Numbered from the stretch's first letter, positions 12,013-25,456 are shown. The stretch: 64,000 nt of DNA from Progne subis subis (GCA_022316685.1 JAKJHU010000062.1:3450764-3514763), one strand, 5' to 3'. Numbers and translations are program-made. Notes: generated from the letters alone by a model not told the origin.

Positions 12013-13969
12013 CTGCAAGAGTCAAAGGGAAGGGAAGGAGAGGGGAGCCCATTAGAACCTGGCCCATCTCTTAATGAGCGCCTGACTGAAGGAGCTGGCT
12101 TCGTGAAAAGACCCTCAGCTGCAGCTCCTGGGGATCAAACGATTTGCTGAGCAAGTCTAGTGCCTCCCTCTACAGAGCAGGTTGGGCAGGTAGACTTCAG
12201 GAACAAAAAAGTTGCTCAAATGCTAAAGAAAAGGGAAGAAGCAGCTGCTCTCCTTCTTTCAGAGTCAGCTCCTGGAAATTTTATGAATGAGAACCACTGG
12301 AAAGCAAAAAGCTTGACAAACCCAACAAGAAGCTTTTGTTTGATTCCACTGAACTTTTGAAAAAATGCCTCTTTACCTGCAGCAGCCCAACCAGCTCACT
12401 GCCCTGTCTAATCTTTTGCACAATGATTAGACTACAAATAAAAGGTACCAGGATTGAAATGCATGCAGATAAACAGCTTCTGTTAGTGTGATAGCAAATA
12501 CCTCATGAAGAATACTGATGGCTCGCCTGTCATTTACTCACCATGAATGTGATTTAACCTTACACCTAGAAACTGGACCTAGAGATATGAGAAATTCAGA
12601 CCCTCTGAGCCACCCAGATATTACTGAACATGGACTATGGTGCAGCTTTATATTGGCTCTCACAACTAAGAACTGGACAGAACTTTCCAGGCTTTTACAG
12701 AGGTACTGTGGAACAAACATCAAGTGAAAGCAACCTTAGGTGTGAACCTCTCTCATCTAGATTCAAGAACCTGTTTCTAGCTGTCATCAAACCTCAAGAT
12801 TTTACTTGCTTCTACAGACCATAAAAAAATCCCACAAACCCACACCATTTGCATTTCCCCAGTTGCTCAGAGCTCCTGCATAAGCTCCAATCACTATTTA
12901 TACAAAATAATTCAGTTAAAGGTAGGAAAATGGATAGGATCCAATATGTGTCCTGTTCCCTCCTCACCCCTTTTGGAATACACAGAACAAATGAAAAAAT
13001 TATACTTAAGACTGAATGATGGAGGAGTTAAACAGATCTCCCAGGAGCCTGGTAAAACTTCAGAACATGACCTGTATTAGCTGTTGGGTACATCTCTCAG
13101 ATGAGGCTCGAGGGCACCTGCTGTTAGCTGTTGGAGAGTTTCCTGATAGCCTGTAGGAATAAGTAACTCAGTAGTAAGGATATGCCTATTTGTGGGTCAT
13201 TGGTGCAAAGTGAGCCAGTGTGGAAGAAATAGGTTCTGCCTCTCAGTTGGGCAGATGCTCATGGGGCCACAGTCCTCTTTCAGGGGCTAAAAAGACATCA
13301 GAAGGTCCTTTCAAAAACGTTCTGGGTTACTGCTTTGAAAGCATTATGGGAGAAATGTCCCTCAAAATGAAGTAGCTTTCCTTCATCCCATCACAACAAT
13401 TCACATACCTCCAACACCCTTCTTGGGAAATCTAAAATTTTCGTACAGTGTTCTTAGGACCACACGAAATAATGGACTCTCTAGCACTCTTGACCTATGA
13501 AATATTGTACTCTAATGGTGCCTGCTCCTTTATGAAGACAGATGTTTCAATAACCTTGTCTGTTTGAAAAGACAAATTAAGGAATAAACCGAATTCATGT
13601 TCTGATATGAAACAGTCAAGTAAGCTATGAGAAAATAGCAACATTCATAATTAAATTTCTGTGTCCAGAGTAAGCCCTGCAGGAATAAAAACAAAACGCT
13701 GATATTTCACAAGTCGGTTTGGAAGATGAGGTAAAACACTTCCAAGACATATTTGCAAATGGAAAACAATTCTGAAGGCACTAGCACGAGATTGATTTGC
13801 AGGGCAGCTCGTTACCCTGAGCGCATGAAGAGGACACTGCACGAGCAACAGACAAAGCCAGGCACACACATGCAGGAAAATACAAAACTGATCTGTAGGC
13901 CAGGCTGCACAGGGATACACAGACACACAGACACAGGCACTGCGGACACAGAGTGCAGCGGAACATTAC
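12013..13969 (-). other. CACNA1C: Intron between exon 9* and exon 10 (2.0 kb)
   Basis: The donor is GTAATG (13969-13964) and the acceptor CTCTTGCAG. It contains a UGCAUG element at 13869-13874, an AC/AG-rich run at about 13910-13950, and TGCATGCA at 12460-12467, about 450 nt upstream of exon 10. No other exon was recognised. Confidence 0.85.
13869..13874 (-). promoter_or_regulatory. UGCAUG (Rbfox-type) element 95 nt downstream of exon 9*
   Basis: CATGCA on the + strand gives UGCAUG in the CACNA1C transcript, with 95 nt between the exon 9* end and the element. Rbfox proteins bind (U)GCAUG, and sites downstream of an alternative exon usually favour inclusion. The motif is seen directly; its use is inferred. 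Confidence 0.55.
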
Positions 13970-14044
13970 CATGGCTTTCTGTGGAGTGACTAAACCAAGC
14001 AAACTTTCCTCTCTTCGCATCAGGCAAACCAGCTGGAGGGCTTC
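13970..14044 (-). CDS. CACNA1C: CACNA1C alternative exon 9* (25-residue I-II linker insert)
   Basis: This 75-bp exon (GA + 24 codons + G) encodes SPPAGLPDAKRGKFAWFSHS followed by TESH, closely matching the mammalian exon 9* peptide, including the invariant GKFAWFSHSTE. The acceptor is GTCTGTGAAAG and the donor CCATG|GTAATG. Phase fits both neighbours: A|GA makes Arg after exon 9, and G|TG makes Val with exon 10, so inclusion inserts exactly 25 residues and skipping keeps the frame. In mammals this insert is typical of smooth muscle and part of the brain transcripts, and changes the voltage dependence of the channel. Both splice sites are weaker than those of neighbouring constitutive exons. 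Two UGCAUG elements flank it. Confidence 0.95.
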
Positions 14045-14100
14045 CTTTCACAGACAAGATGGTCAGTGTCAAGTACCAGGAACAAGACATCAACAGAGAA

Positions 14101-14106
14101 CATGCA
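14101..14106 (-). promoter_or_regulatory. UGCAUG (Rbfox-type) element 56 nt upstream of exon 9*
   Basis: CATGCA on the + strand reads UGCAUG in the transcript, 56 nt before the exon 9* start. Rbfox proteins are reported to repress exon 9* of mammalian Cav1.2 through an upstream UGCAUG, and the position here agrees with that arrangement. A poly-A run (14125-14140 on +, poly-U in RNA) lies just beyond. Confidence 0.65.
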
Positions 14107-16632
14107 GCCAGTGACAGGCAAAAGAAAAAAAAAAAAAAAACAAGGAACTCAGCTTACACATGATATCCACTTCTGTCTGAAAACTTAATCACGTGAGTTA
14201 AAAGTGAAAAATGCAAAACAAAGGTATACAGAGGTATGAAATATCACTAACAGATCGTCAGACCACAACTCTCATTTGCTTTCTCCTCTTTTGTTATATC
14301 TGGCTCTTGAGAACGCGAATTTAACGAATTTAAGTTTAGGGGTCGTATCCCAGAGCCATCTTAGAGTGTACCTCGTACCTCCCTGACCTTACTGCTGCAG
14401 AAAGTCAGCCTTCAGCGAAGTGAGAGATGCAGGTGCAGTGGCACTTGGGCTGAAGAGACCCCACGGATCACTTAGCTGGCACCACCTCACAGCAGCTCAT
14501 TACACTGCACCGATGGAAAGCGTTAAGGACAATCAAAAGTATTAGGATGATATGAATTATTGGAGGAATGATGGTCTAGAGGATAGAGGTCAGGACAGAG
14601 GGAACATTAGGGCGGAGTTCCCCAATGCCATGTGCTCTCAGAAGCACAACCTCTTTACCTGGCACCTCACACCACCTTCATTGCCATGGGTAATCAGGTG
14701 TGCAGCGCTGCGAGGTTCATTCGGGCCATTAACAAAACCAGAAAACAGAAGAGTTGTGCATAAACTGGGGCTGGATATGAGAGGAAGCAGACCAAATATA
14801 GCCTGGATGGCTTTCTTATCTGACTCAGTCCTCAGAGAAGCCAGACCCTGTGCCCACACCCTGGCTCCAGTCTAGAAACAAGGCAGGCATTTTTTGCAGT
14901 CCGGGTAATTAATTACTGGAGCCATGTACTGAGAATGCTGGTGGTAAATCCGCCACAGGAATGTTTTAATCAGGAAGAGATGTTTTTTCCCAAATGGTGG
15001 GCTCCAGTCCAGACCAGAGTTGTGTTTAGGACCATGGCATACAGACAATGCCATCTCAATGGCCATTTCCTCTCTGTAATTTTGGGAGTTGAGACAAAGG
15101 CAAAAAATACACAAAGGCTGATACAAATCCTGGTGGCTTTGCTTGCATGGGAATCTCCTTTTTTTAGATTTACCATTGTGTCTGTAACCCACTGGAGCTG
15201 ACGAAATCTCCCATTAGTTACATATTCTCTAGGTAGCACAGATGGCCATTTTTTTTAACAGGAAGCGAAACAACTTTTTAAAGGCAGTCATGTATCTCAT
15301 GGTCTCAACAGAGTGCAGATCACAAGGACCAATAGGTTTGATATTCTCTCTCCAGCTCCCTTTGAAGCCTTTGCACTTCTTACATCTTGCCACAGTGTGG
15401 CTCATCACTGAAAGCAGACTTTTTCTCCTGGACAACCTAAACTCCAACTTCACATCACTTACACAGTTGCAGCAGTTAAAGCAGCAACAAAAGCCATATA
15501 TCAGCTTCCTTAAAAACCAATCTGAAAAATGCTTCGTGCTATGTTAATTCTAGCTCTGAGAGCTAACAGACAGAGAAAAATGAGAGCGGAGTCTGCAGTC
15601 TGTGACTGGCTAGGCAGATGTGCAAGACCCTTTGAGAGCCTCTGTTCCATGTCACTGGCATCAAACACTGATACCAGCCCTACTCTTGCACTAACATATG
15701 TCCCTGCTCCGATGAAATGCCCCACGGGCATGCAATGAATTATTGGATGGCAGGTTGCCAGAAGACAGCCAACCACTGAAACAGAAAGCTGGCACAAGCA
15801 AATAACCTTCTGTGCAGTCCTGAGGCAATTCTTCCTTCGCACACTCGGGGAACAATATTTGCTTCCCGGTTCAGAAATATCATTTCCACTGTTGCATCTT
15901 GCATTTATGAAATGCTTATCATCTTGGCAGTGGAAGTAATTTTAATATTCAGATTTATTTCCGTGGATTATATAACGCTGTCACGCTTCTTGCTGAATCT
16001 CACTTCAATACTGTGACATTTTAAGACACAGAGGCAATCATGCTTGGGCAAAGGATGCCCAATTCCAGAAACACAGACAAAACAAACTTTTCACAGATTT
16101 TAATGGGACATGTTACTACACGACTTTGCAGATCTGGGCATTAACTATAAACCTGGGTATATTGGAGGCTATTCACGTTGTCTGACTTCCCCTCTCTGAT
16201 TTAGCTGTTTGAGTTATGCTACAGAGGCAGACAGATTCCTAGCACAGATTTTCTGAATGCCATGCTGATGTGTCCCTCTGTTGCATGAACAGGTTAAAAA
16301 CGACATTTATTTTACATCCTTGGGTGAGGTACCTGGCCAGAAACAGCGTGACTATCCAGCAGTATTCATAAGGAAAGAGCCTTGCATTGAGCTTTCAGAT
16401 TTAAAAAAAACAAAACCAACAATACATTTGATTGACTTTCATAATATGGTCAGTCAGACTCTGATTTCTCCAATACACCAGTGTCAACTGGTAACGAATT
16501 TGCAAAATATGGGTCAAAACAACCCCTTTTGCCCACACTGGCATTTGAGGTCAGAGGGACCTGAAGTCACTTGCCCACCATTTCACTTTTTTGTGTCACC
16601 TTGGCCATACAACTGAGCTTTTCTACAAACCT

Positions 16633-16655
16633 GGGGGGGGGTGGGGGGGGTGGGG
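16633..16655 (+). repeat. G9-T-G8-T-G4 tract, strong potential G-quadruplex
   Basis: Three long guanine runs separated by single T bases lie on the template strand of the gene. The long runs suffice for at least four GGG tracts with very short loops. Such homopolymer runs are also prone to length polymorphism. Confidence 0.8.
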
Positions 16656-19600
16656 TTGTAATTCTGCACTCGCCTTGTCTGCCCCTCTGAGAGGTGCAGA
16701 TGAAACACATCACAATAAGTGCTAAGCACTACAGTTATTACTGATGCTAATGTCTCCCAGGTGGGACCCTGCACAACTGCAAAGCAAATCTAAAGAGCAG
16801 AGGAGTCCTGTGAATTCTCCAGCTGGGATTTAAGATTCCTTTTCCCATCAAGCACAACAAGAATAAATTGCAATACCCAGGCTGCTTCCTTCAGCAGTAC
16901 GTGCATCAAGTGAATGACTTTGTCTCCAGTAAAGCCCTGCTTCCCGTGGTGCTTTTCATGCCCATCATTCCATGAATGAGTCTATGGGCAGCTGTCAGAA
17001 TATCAATCGACTCATATTTTTTTTTTTTTCTGGTGGAGAGCTCTCATTTTAATTAATACGTGAATATTGCTTAGCTTTCCTCTCCCGCCTGTTTTGAAAA
17101 TGCTGCACTCATTCATCTTATTCATTAATTTAAATAAGACACAGCTTTCATTCTGCTGCATGCATGCAGTGCCTTGGGAACAATCAGTGGCGATGTTCTT
17201 AAAGGCAAGCAGCATCCAGAAGACAAACTGCAGAGGTAAGACATCAGTTTTCCATGGATGCCCTGATTTTGTCAGGAAAATATAGTAGATGTGACTGGGG
17301 AATTCTTGAGTGTTTTCTGCTTTGAAAAGGAGCTCTGTGACAGAAAAGCTTTTACAGGAGAAGAAGAAAGGGAACTTGAACGATGTGTAGGATCTTGGTG
17401 GTTGCGCGCTTCTCGAACTTAGACAACGTGTCAATAAATCTAGCACAGTAAAAAATACACAGAAAAATTGTGAAAATACTTGGAAAACTATTTTCTAAGG
17501 GCCTCAGAGAGCAAGACTCACAATGGACAGCATTGTACACCAAATTACATTAAGCACATGTAACACAGACACTCCGCATAACCTAGTTTTGGATTATGCA
17601 GAGGTGAATGGAATCCTAAGGAGAACGAGCTGGATTCACACTCTCACTGAAGGTCAGCCACAGAGCACAAGGACAGGAATAAAGAGCCATGGAGTAATAG
17701 CCAGTTGCAGCCACTTCAGCTAAACAGGAAAAGGCTTTTGGTAAAAACACCTTTCCATCCATGAAGGGCACCAGGACCTGTGATTTACACCAAGCCCAGG
17801 CTGGGAGCTGGACTGCTCCACAGAGGCTGATGCAGCGCAACACTGCTTTGCTGAATGGAGCAGCACAAAGTAGGAGCACTGCCAGTACCGAGACGGAGTT
17901 ATTGTATCATCAAATGTTTCATTCACAGACAGGCTATCTATTTCTCTGTATAACTTGCAAAGTATATATTTTATTTATAAAGACTTGTTTTAACTCGTTC
18001 TTCTCCCCTTCCACAGGGTCACCATATGTCCATACACATTATGTAGCTATGGGCTACATAGATTTATACCTTACGAAGGGGGACAGGAGAGAGTGAAATG
18101 TATTAATTGTGCAGGCCTGTGATTAACAGATCTGTCATTACCACATGCAGATTACTTCACACCTATAAATGCATCACCTTGGTACTAATTCCTGGGATTT
18201 ATTTCACTGTAACCAGCTCCTCAGCTAGTTTGAACAGCTGCCATTTCCCTTCTTTTTATAGCAATTTTGACGGCAACATGCTGCATTCCATAAATATTTG
18301 TGCATTACAGCCAGTGAGTGGAAGGCACATTGCACAGAGGACCAAGTAATGGGCACAGTCAGACTCCTGGCCCTGCCAAGTGACAGCCTTTGCCAGTGTC
18401 ACACATGTTCTGCTCTGGATTTGAAAGGCAGAACTTAAAATCCCTTTGCATTTCCTGCCTGAAGGACAAAGCTTTTCTTTGCATAACCTGTAGTATATCT
18501 CAGAATATCTCGTAAGCCCAGGGCATGGGACTCAGCCCAAAGGAGACTTTGCAGACAGGGGTCTAAGTCTCAGCTGAAAAGGGCAGGAGGGGCGGTCCCT
18601 GGATAGCTGCCTGTGCTGCTGAGCAAACACCTGAGTCTGCTGTAGGAGCCCATTCCAGGCAGAGGATCTGGCTGCAAGGGCAATGCAAGAAACTCTCACA
18701 ATCCCTGTGGCTGAAAGAGGACAGATTGGCTGGGGCACAGGGTGACAGGGATGCTACCAGAACACACCTTGAAAGATGTCTCTCTCCCGAATCTGCATCC
18801 TCCTGTGACCTCCTAAACTGGTTTTCTTGTCTGATAAATGACTTTGCATCGTTTGCCTCGCTAGGAGCAACAACTGAGGTGCCAAAGGGCAAGGCATTTA
18901 TTTGCCAGGACAGGGTTTATAGTGTGTCCTGTGCCAGTACAATTCTTTTTAGCAACCTCCCTGGTTCCCCATAGAATTCTGAAGCAATTCAAGGACGGGC
19001 AGACAAGATGAGGGAAAGGCAAAACTACTGAGGATCTGACTCTTTCAACAGCATTTTGCAAACAAATCACGACAGCGCGTTCGTAAGAGTTCTACAAGCC
19101 TTCTCCCTCATTCCTTATGATTTTTATCAGAGGAATTTTAGGACAGGCAGCAGTGCCATCAAGTGCTCCTGAAATAACCCCACAAAGTTATATGTGGGCA
19201 CAAAAAGCAGGACCATCTCACTAGAAAATGAGAAGGATTCCATTATTGCAGGCTGGTCTTGCAGGCGCCCTAGAAATGGGGGTGTGAGAGCTGCAAACGC
19301 TGTAGATGATGTGTTGGGAAGTGATACAAGCATTGATCATGAACAAAATAACTAACAAACAAAGGAAGTGCCCTCGAGACAGTAAAAACAACTAAAATTC
19401 CCTCTGCTTTTTGTGCCCCTAATAATCACGAAGTTATTGTTATGAATGAAAATTGACAGGACGCGGGTTTTGAGCGCTTATGTGGTTTTAAAGCAGCCCC
19501 TGTGCTGCCTCCTGCAGCTCCTTCTGCAGCAGCTCACCCACACAAACATACACCTGCATGATGGGGAGGTGGCTCTTATCAGGATCTCTCCCTCAGCAGC

Positions 19601-20093
19601 AGCATCTCTGCTCTTTCAGGGCACAGCCCTGTGAATCCATCTTCCCTGCAGAGTCCGGGAGAAGCACAGAAATTTACAGAAGCTACTTCCAAGCTGATCT
19701 GCTTAGGTCATCACAAACTCTCCAGGGAGTCTAGGTGTCTGCTTTACACCTGCTCTGCTAAGCTTCAAAGTGACTGAGATGAAGCTCTGGCTGTTTTATG
19801 ACATTCTTGCCTGTCAAAAGCTGTTTCAAGGTGGGTGATGCCTGAGAACTCGGTGAGCAGCCTACAATTTGTGATCTAGAGCACATAAGAGGATGGGTTT
19901 GGACAGCAGGGACTGTTTAGGTGGTGCACTGGGTGGGAAATCATGCCCTGGTAGCTTACAATGGGCATTTTCCCCAGAGGAAGGTTGCACAAGCTTACAA
20001 CCAAGGACCTTAGCAGGAATTGTGCCAATGAGAAGGTGTACAGAAAGTATCGAAGAAGGAAACTATTCTCCAGGAGGCTGGCTCTTGTGGGCA

Positions 20094-20246
20094 GAAAATA
20101 AAAAAAAAAATAATAAAAAAAAAAAGACAAAAAACAAACAAACAAAAAACAAAAAAACCCCAAAAACAAAACAACAACAACAACAACAAAAACCAAACAA
20201 AAACCAAACCAAACCAAACCAAACCAAACCAAAACACAAAGAAAAG
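20094..20246 (+). repeat. A/C-rich low-complexity block with CAA and AAACC tandem repeats
   Basis: About 150 bp almost free of G and T on the + strand: A runs, then (CAA)n around 20170-20190, then (AAACC)n pentamers to about 20234. It could be an expanded poly-A tail of an old retroelement, but no element body was recognised beside it. Confidence 0.8.
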
Positions 20247-23200
20247 TGACCATGAGGGAAAAACTGGGATGTATTATTTCAAAGGACAGGCAGAACAACT
20301 GGGCAGTGACAGGGACACAGGCAAAGAGATGGTAGGAAAGAAAAAGCAACTGAGAATTTTCAACTCAAATACCACTCTGAACGCTGGAAGAGTAGTGTGT
20401 GCTCCCTGCATTTGGGAAAACTCAGTTTAGGAGTAGTGTTTAAAATATTTAAGCATTAATCCTACCAAGAAAAGACAGCAGCAAGGCCCTGTCCATCTGA
20501 GCAGACAGTGCCTGACTGAGATGAGTTCTCGGCAAGCAGAGACATTTTCTGATAGCAGGATTCACGTGGGATGTGTGAGGAGACTCATGGCTGATGCTTT
20601 CCTTGACAGCAAACAATCCCGCAATTCAGTTCACTGATCAGCACACACAGCAACACATCCACGAGATTTGGGTCTCTCCAGAGCCAGGGCTCTGTGAAAG
20701 CACTGGCCCCTTGGAGCTGAATCCTTGCATCACACTGAACAGACTCAATTCAGCCTCGTGATCTCAAATGGAGCTCACCTCTCCTGTTCCCAAATGTGCA
20801 CAAAGTTCTGTTTTGAAACCCTGGTCTGCTGCATTTCCTCTGCGCCTAGTAAATAAAATGCTTGCGGATTTTGTGTGCCGCTGCTGCTGCAAGTGGTGTT
20901 CTTTCAGACACTTTCACTAACAACTACTCTGATACTAGACACTATTATCACAATATCATATGAGTCAGAAGCACGAGACAGGCTAGCTGGGCAGGCTGTG
21001 TATTACTGTGCAGCCAGGAGAAAAGCAAAAATTGAAGTTAAAGAGCCTTGCCTCTAAAGTCAGCTTGTCAAACGTATGATTAAAGTTTTTCTACCTCCTG
21101 AGCAAGGCATTGAGAAGAGGCTAATTACTCCGAGCCAAAGAAATAGGCATTTTATAGTGGCCTTGAAATAATAGACTCCTGGTTTGCAAATGCTTCCAGC
21201 ATGCAGGAGAGTGAGGGACTGATAACAACAGCTTGAGTTAAGCTTAGTGTGGGCAGGTGTTATGCAAGCTTCCCTCACACAGCTGTGTTAAAACAAGTCA
21301 TTCGTGACCTGGCACAGCCCCGTTATCCTGCTCCTGGTTCTTCAAACAGCCACATAATATACTTATATTTTGATCTGCACATCTGTGAGGATCCAGCAGC
21401 TCTGCCACTGCATCCTTGTTCTGATGCTTAACCCTTCTGCTCCTTCAGACTAGGGATTTTAATGGGGTTGGTAACAGCCTCACCCTGATCTAAAGGGACC
21501 CCTATCCTTGGGTCTTTTGCAGTTTGAACCTAGAGGGACATGTCTGAGTGGAAAAGGAGAAGAGGGTTGCATCATGCCATGATTTGTGAACTTTGTAAAC
21601 GGGAATGAGGACATGAGCAGCCCTACGAACGCCTGTGGGCACTAAAGCTAAATTTGAATTCAGGCCTCAAGATCTGAAAGGCCAGTTCTGTAATCTGCTG
21701 TCTTGTCTCTACAATCCTGCTAACTGAAGAGCTGCTGTAATCAGCAGGCAGACTCAGTGCCACAGCTATTTTCAGTTCAGCTCCTCAGTTGGAAACGTTT
21801 TCCTTCCCCCGCCACCTCTCCAGGCTTGATGTTGTCTGTGAGATAACTGGCGTGGAGAGACTTGCTTTTCTCCCCAGGAGCAAACACAAGCAGAGATTTT
21901 TATCCCATTAGCAGGCTGTGCTGAGTGGATGGGGAGTTTCACCCACCAAGCAGAAGGGAGCAGGCACAGAGCGAGGTGTGACCACTGCTCCCTTGGAGCC
22001 GTGCCTGCTCCAGGGTCCTGCTGCGAGCTTCCCAGAGCACTGGAAAGGGCTGGATGCCATTCACAGCTGTGGGTTCTCCTCAGCTGGCTGCCAGTTTGGT
22101 CACATGTGTGCCAGTTCAGCTGTGTAATGTCACCGAGCCTCCCTGTCTGTGAGCTGTGCATCAGGAGAATCCAGATCTCCCGTCGGCCACGGCTCACTGC
22201 ACAGCTCCTCTGCACCGCCTGCACAACAGCAGGGTCACTGTTGTAACCCCTCCTGTGTTTAAAACACACTACTTTTATCTCTGCCTTCTTGTGTGCTTGC
22301 CTGTGAATGGGTTTAAGCAGGCGATGAGCAGCTCAAGCTGCCTTGCAGTCGGGGCTGGGCGAGGTGGGGAAGTGAGAATTTCCTCAGGAGAGCCCTGCTA
22401 ACACACCTCCTGCATCCCTCAGTCTGTCCTGGGCTCTTCCAGACTGCCTGCTCTGAGCCCTGCCCAAACACAGCTCTCGGTCTGGGCTTCAGCAGAGACC
22501 TCTGCACACGAATCTTCAGGTCATAAAACACACAAGGGAAGACAAAGAGATAGGTCATGATGAATACACACTTAGACAAGCAGGAAAAAACATCATAGCA
22601 GAACGATTTCTGCTACAGCTGGGTCCATCACACTCTTTTAAGACACTCAGCTTACAGGATCACTGTTGAAGGTTCCACTTGTACTAAACTTTTCCTACAC
22701 ATCTTCGGATTAACTGCATTCAATTTCCTTTTCTGAGGCTCTGGATGACATTTTTTGACACCCCATTAGGGATATTCCTTCCAACTATCACACTGCAAGA
22801 GTGCAAGCCTCAGCTTCTATACATGACCTGTCAGTTCACAATGAAGGTCTCGGGTATGATGAGGTTTCTAAATTGGCATTAGATTAATGTGTTCAGCCAC
22901 ATAAGTCACAGGCTGAACCCCATCTTCACTCATTTTGATTTCCTGTAAAAAGGAAATACATACAACACACTTTTAATTTCTGTATGTACGGTGCCAGACA
23001 CACTGTGGCTTTGATCTTGGCTGACATTACTGTAATAAAACTGGTTCTCATCCCCAGCAGTTGTTTCTAACTCAAAACACATGCTTCATGTCCCTCAGCT
23101 ACCGTTCCTGCACGCCACAGCCTCTCTCCTGACAGCTCTCCATGCCACATCAAAACAATGCTCAGGATTTCAGCTATCAGTCCTGCTCACCAGCGCTTTC

Positions 23201-25361
23201 TTCTCAGTGAAGAGGCTCTTGAGACTGCATCTGCAATGCTAACTTACTTATAAACAGTGACCACGGGCCATCCTCACTGGCTTCAGCAGCAGCTGCTGAA
23301 TACTCCATAGCTTTTAAAAGCCCTTTATAAGTGTCCTTGCAAAGAGCACACTCTAGGCATCTGCTTTAAAAATGAAATAAAAAACGGTCTTGCTCAATGA
23401 ATATTCAGATTGCGTGTTTGTGGCCTTTCTTCCAAAAGTTTTCTGTGGAGATGCTGGTACCAAATGCTTTCTGTGCCTCTCTAACCATGCGAAATAAAAC
23501 AATTTTTCAGAAGGCAAAGGCAGCTTTCTCACAGACTAATGTCCTCTCTTGAGGAGCAGAAGCAGTGTCAATGGATTAATCTCGACAGCTTCAAGAAACA
23601 CTTGCCGACAGGGCAGGTAGAGATTAATTTATTTGCACAAAGGCGTCTTCCCCAGCTACATAAACAATGGATTCCCTCTAAAGCCTCACCTTCAAAGGTA
23701 TTTCTGTGTAACAAACTGGTACTACAAGAGAATTCCTACATCAACACAAGCATCTCTTCTAGCAGGAAACACAGAGGTGTTCTCTCACCAGTCAGTCCTT
23801 GCTAGGGAAATGGCTTTTACAGTGGATGCACTTCATGCCCTATCAACATTCCTGCCAGTCCCTGTATGCTGCAGCTGCTCTCACACCACTGCCCCAGCAG
23901 TTCTCAGCATAAAGCTGGTTGTGCTGCAGGACACCAGGGAAGGGAGGAACTGGAAGGGCCTGTGAGCTGAACAAGCCAAGCCAAATTCTCCGCTGCAAGA
24001 GAGCACGTGCGTGTGTAGATCACCATAAAACTTTTTCAGTCAGAGGGGAAGAGTTGTTTTCTTTTTTTCCCCAAGATGTAAACTACAGTATCCTGGAAGT
24101 TTATCTAATTGCTGTAACCTCTGATGCCTGCAAGGGAGCAAGGAGAAAAAAATGAGCCTGTGGGCAAAAATTGGCAGAGTTTTGGAGTTTGGTCTCCGTG
24201 CTGGCATCCAATCTCCCGTGCAGAAGTGGCACAGAGGTTTGGTGCTCATCACAGCGACGCTCTTAGGATCAGCTGTTCATCTCAGAGCTGTCACCGTGCG
24301 CTCAAGAAGCTGGCTGATGGAGTGAGGCACAGGCCTGAATTTAGCCCACCTTGCCCAAACTGGGGAATTATCCTGATTCCTAGAAACCCTTTTCCCTCTT
24401 CACCAAATTATATCAGGGCTTCTGATGCTCTGTTGGAAAAAATTGCTGCTGAATTATGGGTTGTTACATCGGCCACAGCTTTGCCCTGAATACCAGCAGC
24501 TTCCTCTTTTGCTCTCTGTTCAAACGAAACATTGTCTTCTCCAAGCTGTGCTTTGACAGAAAATGCAGGCTTGAGCTAAACTGCTGTAACATCTCGTTGG
24601 GTTAGGTGGGATTTACCTACCACAGCAGTAATTTATCAGCAGAGAAGGAAGGGGAAAAAGGTTTTCAAATGATTGCTTGCTCTTTGTTTTATGATCAAAG
24701 CCTCTTTTGAGACAGAAGGAAAGAAAAACTGGGAAGTTGTGAAATCTGCAGGACAATGAACCTAAAAACTGCTTTTGCTAAAGGCTGGGTTATTAAATTA
24801 TATTTCTAATAAAAACCAGAAAACCAGACCTTTTGATTCACTTAAATGGAGTGAACCATACATTCAGGGGAGCAAGGAAACTGTATTTCTGTATTTCTTA
24901 AAATGATTACCATGACTACTGTGAATTGCTGGAGAAGGAAAATAGTTCAAAAACCCGCCCTGATCAAACTTGGAAATGCCTGATGTGATGCAATCCAGGG
25001 TCAAAATTCTGCTCTTTCTGCTCCAGAGGGTAGAAAATTATGTGAGAGCCTGTGCCACTGGCACCATGGGGGTGGGTGATCCTGAGAAAATTATTTAGTT
25101 TTCCTGTGTCTTTTTTCTTAATTGCACAAAAGAGTCCAGAACAAGATTTCACCCCTCTCCAAATACCACCCTGCATACACACATTTCAAGAATCAATGTT
25201 GCAGCTGAAGCATTTTAAGGCATAATGTAAACCCTCAAGTTTTAAATTTCACTTTGTTGAGAAGAGTTTTTCTCAAGTATTTCCTCTTGGAAAGGGAGAA
25301 GGATAAAACAATCAAGAAAAAGGATCTACTGCTGCCTTTTTTTTTCCCCACTCACAATTTT

Positions 25362-25383
25362 AAAAAAAAAAAAAAAAAAAAAA
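25362..25383 (+). repeat. Poly-A run (22 bases)
   Basis: Uninterrupted A run on + (poly-U in the CACNA1C transcript). No retroelement was recognised upstream. Confidence 0.85.
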
Positions 25384-25456
25384 GCTACATATGAAGAGAG
25401 TCAGGAAGAAAATCTACTCTCACTTTTGATTTTATTCCAATAGGAAAAAGTCAAAT

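Noticed and set aside
13905..13950. CACAGA-like run considered as a microsatellite or CRISPR-like repeat
   Set aside because: The units are irregular and few, with no spacer structure; ordinary AC/AG-rich intron sequence.
14035..14044. Alternative acceptor for exon 9* at the second AG (GGAAG)
   Set aside because: Using it would give 70 bp and break phase with exons 9 and 10; the first AG gives exactly 75 bp and correct Arg and Val junction codons.
20094..20246. A-rich block as the tail of a processed pseudogene
   Set aside because: No gene-like sequence lies upstream and no target-site duplication could be found by eye; kept as low complexity only.
21772..22269. 165-codon minus-strand open frame, the longest in the window
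   Set aside because: No recognisable domain, low-complexity composition typical of GC-richer intron, no convincing splice context, and it lies inside the exon 9 to 9* intron.
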